Source: Brasilonema sennae CENA114
Lineage (GTDB): Bacteria > Cyanobacteriota > Cyanobacteriia > Cyanobacteriales > Nostocaceae
Reading direction: 5' to 3'
NCBI RefSeq assembly: GCF_006968745.1
Contig: NZ_CP030118.1
Location: 7,026,284 to 7,090,283, forward strand
DNA: 64,000 nucleotides
Position 1 is the stretch's first letter. Each line of letters opens with the position of its first letter. Positions 61,682 to 64,000 of the stretch are shown piece by piece. Made by a program: the position numbers and the translations under genes. The notes under the pieces are model-generated. The model was not told the DNA's origin and searched no databases. It saw only the letters and a list, made by a program, of their open reading frames with translations.

Positions 61682-62064
61682 TCCAGTAATGGTTTGCTGC
61701 ACTCGTTGCAAGTTGGTGTTATCCTGTTTTTGAGAATAGATTTTAGCCGCTTGCTCAAAAGCCTGCTTCGCTTCTACTTTCTTTTTCAAAGCCAAGAAAG
61801 CGTTACCTTTGTTTTCGTATGCTTGAGCATAGTTAGGATCGCGCTTAATCACGCGATACGCGAAGCGTCAAGCCTCCGGCTTATCGCAGTCTTTAATTGC
61901 ATCCTCATATTTCTTGCGGGCAAAGCGGGCTAAACTTCGCTGATAGTAAGCATCAACGTAGTTTTCATCTATATCAATTGCCTGATCATAATCTCTAGTC
62001 GCATCTTTATGTTCGCCGTTCGCATAGCGGGCTACTCCCCGGTTAAAGTATGCCCAAGCCCAGC
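61682..62064 (-). pseudogene. TPR-repeat protein, 3' part, disrupted
   Basis: Reading leftwards from the IS edge: AGWAWAYFNRGVARYANGEH, then DYDQAIDIDENYVDAYYQRS, ARKKYEDAIKDCD, a stop, then VIKRDPNYAQAYENKGNAFL, KQAFEQAAKIYSQ. These are tandem TPR units. The in-frame TGA lies within a 27 bp small-repeat insertion at 61858-61884, and the 5' end is cut by the IS4 element. Two independent lesions, so it is a pseudogene. Confidence 0.85.
61858..61884 (-). repeat. 27 bp small repeat inserted at a HIP1 site
   Basis: Plus strand GCGAT + 27 bases + CGCAG. Removing the 27 bases restores GCGATCGCAG and the TPR frame (KDCD-RVIKRDPNY). The insert is a multiple of three but brings a TGA stop on the coding strand. 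Confidence 0.8.
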
Positions 62065-62299
62065 CAGCCCTTTCAACGCGAACAAATGAACTAGTGAGTC
62101 ATTCCAATGACACAAGTTGCAGATGAGTAGGAAAATAGATATTTTCGACCAATTTTAGCGTGTGTTAACTCTGAGAGTTATGAGTGGAGTTGAGACTAAA
62201 AATCGGCGATCGCCATCGACAGTAGAAACTTCGCTTAGGCGTGAGCAAAAGGTGTGATGAGCGAACAAGCGGAAATGCTCGAGTTGTCTCCAGGAGGCA

Positions 62300-62490
62300 C
62301 GAGGGGGGCTGCGCCCTCCCTCAGGACTCCCCCCGTTGCCTGTCGCTGAGCGACCGCCGCTATCAAAATAGCGAGTGAAGCGGCATCGCCTGTCGTGGCG
62401 GTCACTCACCCTTCGGGTTCGCAGTCGCTACAACGGGGGGAACCCCCGCAACGCGCTGCGAACCGCTTCGCTGCGACAGGCTCAAAAAAA
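62300..62490. repeat. GC-rich nested palindromes inside the IS element
   Basis: CCCCCCGTTG (62329-62338) pairs with CAACGGGGGG (62431-62440). CCTGTCGC near 62339 pairs with GCGACAGG near 62473-62480. Smaller hairpins (GGGCTGCGCCC; CGCTATCAAAATAGCG) lie inside. It is far richer in GC than the surroundings, and it is non-coding. Confidence 0.7.
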
Positions 62491-62501
62491 GATTACTTAT
62501 C

Positions 62502-63896
62502 TCAATAGATATCTAAAAGGCGTGCAGTCGAAACATGACGATGTCTATGATCAACAATTAAAGGTTGGCGTTTTTTCTTCGGACTTCTTATGGCTTTGAG
62601 AAAACGTTTGAGATTCACGCCAGTCGCCAGCTGTTGTAAAAGTTGTCCCATTTGGTCTAAAGAATATGTCCTGAATATTTCCCACTGCTGGGATGGAATA
62701 GCAATCATCATCCCGCGATATGTGCCTTGAATTTCATCTACTAAGTAGAAATCAGACAAACCTGCATCAATTTTGGCGATGCCATGTACGCTTCCTAAGG
62801 CGGCTTTTAGAGTGGCGAGAATGTTGTATGTTACTAACGCCATCGAAAACGAGAACAGGGCAGCTTTAGGATAGGCTAACGTTTGAATTTCGGCGTTAAA
62901 ATTTTCAGTTACGGTTTGAAAAAGGGTTTCTAGACTCCAACGATTACGATATAACTCGGCTATTTTTGCCGCATCAGCGTGGCTTAAGGGTAAGTTTGTC
63001 AAAATCGCTATTTCCCATTCTTTGTCTCGTGTTGGCACAAACAACTTCAGCACAACTCGTCGGCATTTTAAACGATTTCCCTCGTAACAAATTTCGATGC
63101 ACTGCTCAAAAAGATTTCCTGTATCGGTTTGACCCAAAGCTCTTAAGGTGCTCAGTTCTGTCCAACCTAAAGACCCATGTTGCCGAATCACAAAGAAAGC
63201 TTTTTGCTGTGCAATCGTCCACAGAAACTTGGCTGTGCAAAAATTCCGGTCTCCAGTCCAAACATCGTTTGGTTGTACACCAGACAGCACATTATCAAAT
63301 AAACTCCGCTCATTTGCATGACCATCTTGACAAAGAATAATATCTATTACCAGTTTTGATAGTGGATCTAATACAACTATTGCTTTACCTGGCAAAGCTT
63401 TAGCTGCAAATAAACGAATTGCATCTAATCGATGGTCTGTAGCAGCCAAACAAGTCCCATCTACAATTTTATGCCGATATCCTGGTAGTGGATTTGGCTG
63501 TTCTCCACCCATGATTTCAATTAGCACTCGCAAATCGCTCGCTGTTTCTCTTACCAATGCTTGACTCACACTCAGTTCTACACCGCAGAGCTTTTTATAT
63601 AGTGCTGTGGTGCTCACAATCAGGTTTGTTGCTCTGGCTTTATAGGCGGCATGAACCGATTTTTGAATTCCACACACCACCAAACTCATCAAATCTACTT
63701 GGCTGGAAAATAGTAATTCTTGCTGGTGCTGTACTTTCGCGTGAGTTTCAAATAATTTATCCATCCGTTCCGGGGCAAATACACGCTCCATTAATCCTCG
63801 TGCCATTACACTTACTGGACTTTCTTGGACAAATTGTTCAAAAATGGAGCGTAGCATCTTGACACCCAAACTCGCCCTTATATCTTGAGGATACAT
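62502..63896 (-). CDS. IS4-family transposase
   Basis: 464 residues, full length. DDE core: first Asp in KIVDGTCLAATDHRL, second Asp in VWTGDRNFCT, Glu in the YREK-type motif YRNRWSLETLFQ. The N-terminal region (SVMARGLMERVFAPERMDKLF) is typical of this transposase group. ATG near the right inverted repeat, no frameshift, so the element may be active. Confidence 0.93.
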   Translation of the reverse strand: MYPQDIRASLGVKMLRSIFEQFVQESPVSVMARGLMERVFAPERMDKLFETHAKVQHQQELLFSSQVDLMSLVVCGIQKSVHAAYKARATNLIVSTTALYKKLCGVELSVSQALVRETASDLRVLIEIMGGEQPNPLPGYRHKIVDGTCLAATDHRLDAIRLFAAKALPGKAIVVLDPLSKLVIDIILCQDGHANERSLFDNVLSGVQPNDVWTGDRNFCTAKFLWTIAQQKAFFVIRQHGSLGWTELSTLRALGQTDTGNLFEQCIEICYEGNRLKCRRVVLKLFVPTRDKEWEIAILTNLPLSHADAAKIAELYRNRWSLETLFQTVTENFNAEIQTLAYPKAALFSFSMALVTYNILATLKAALGSVHGIAKIDAGLSDFYLVDEIQGTYRGMMIAIPSQQWEIFRTYSLDQMGQLLQQLATGVNLKRFLKAIRSPKKKRQPLIVDHRHRHVSTARLLDIY

Positions 63897-64000
63897 CGAA
63901 GTTGTACCTCAGATTCCTGACTGGCACAGGGTTTTAGATTTCAAAATCCTAGTTCATTTGTTCGCGTTGAAAGGGCTGAGGTTACCACGACTCAGCTTGA

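Larger units (their letters stand above)
62065..63978 (-). mobile_element. IS4-family insertion sequence
   Basis: 1914 bp bounded by perfect 30 bp inverted repeats (62065-62094, CAGCCCTTTCAACGCGAACA..., and 63949-63978). It encodes one transposase on the minus strand. A 400 bp non-coding left part contains nested GC-rich palindromes. It interrupts the TPR gene. No target-site duplication is evident next to the repeats, so one end may have been altered or the element may be part of a larger rearrangement. Confidence 0.85.

Overview
This window is cyanobacterial chromosome, most likely from a filamentous nostocalean species. HIP1 octamers (GCGATCGC) are frequent in and between genes. The ribosomal block has the cyanobacterial order rplS, tRNA-Trp, secE, nusG, rplK, rplA, rplJ, rplL. 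There is a gas-vesicle (gvp) locus whose proteins closely resemble those of Anabaena/Nostoc, and several Pkn-type kinases, a poly-HAMP hybrid kinase and many small dispersed repeats are typical of this group. All identifications come from reading the sequence; no database search was run.

Layout. 0-3.7 kb: the 3' part of an RND efflux gene, then a formylglycine-generating-enzyme-like (FGE) gene and a small membrane protein gene, flanked by two copies of the RND 3' end. 3.8-6.9 kb: map on the minus strand, a small RHH protein, then an ECF41 sigma-factor operon with its own recognisable promoter. 7.6-12 kb: the ribosomal/secE/nusG block with an L10 leader. 12-18 kb: an ABC permease, a conserved small protein and a very repetitive CSLREA/right-handed beta-helix protein. 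18.3-24.1 kb: a 1937-residue poly-HAMP hybrid histidine kinase. 24.4-25.8 kb: a Ser/Thr kinase with a YARHG tail.

25.9-52.65 kb is the most interesting region: an unusually large gas-vesicle island. gvpA, a short gvpC and gvpN run leftwards. gvpJ, gvpK, gvpF and gvpG run rightwards from the same AT-rich intergenic region, followed by gvpV (inverted) and a gvpW-like gene. Around this core are genes not normally described as gvp genes: two paralogous LamG proteins, two paralogous Cdc48-type double AAA+ ATPases, a tandem ArsA/Get3-type ATPase, a radical-SAM protein, a coiled-coil protein, a second and even smaller GvpC-like protein, a kinase-FGE fusion, and an FHA / vWA / ClpB-like AAA+ module. 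A lipoxygenase with altered iron-ligand positions is embedded in the left arm. My inference is a gas-vesicle particle, or a derivative of one, with its own chaperone/unfoldase set and phospho-signalling.

52.7-64 kb: several MITE-like inverted-repeat elements, a small HTH protein, a VapBC-type toxin-antitoxin pair, a 5-oxoprolinase/hydantoinase, an IscB-like C-terminal remnant, a second Ser/Thr kinase whose leader duplicates that of the first, a TPR pseudogene and an IS4-family element. Across the window, 22-30 bp repeats have inserted at HIP1 or HIP1-like sites, including inside genes.
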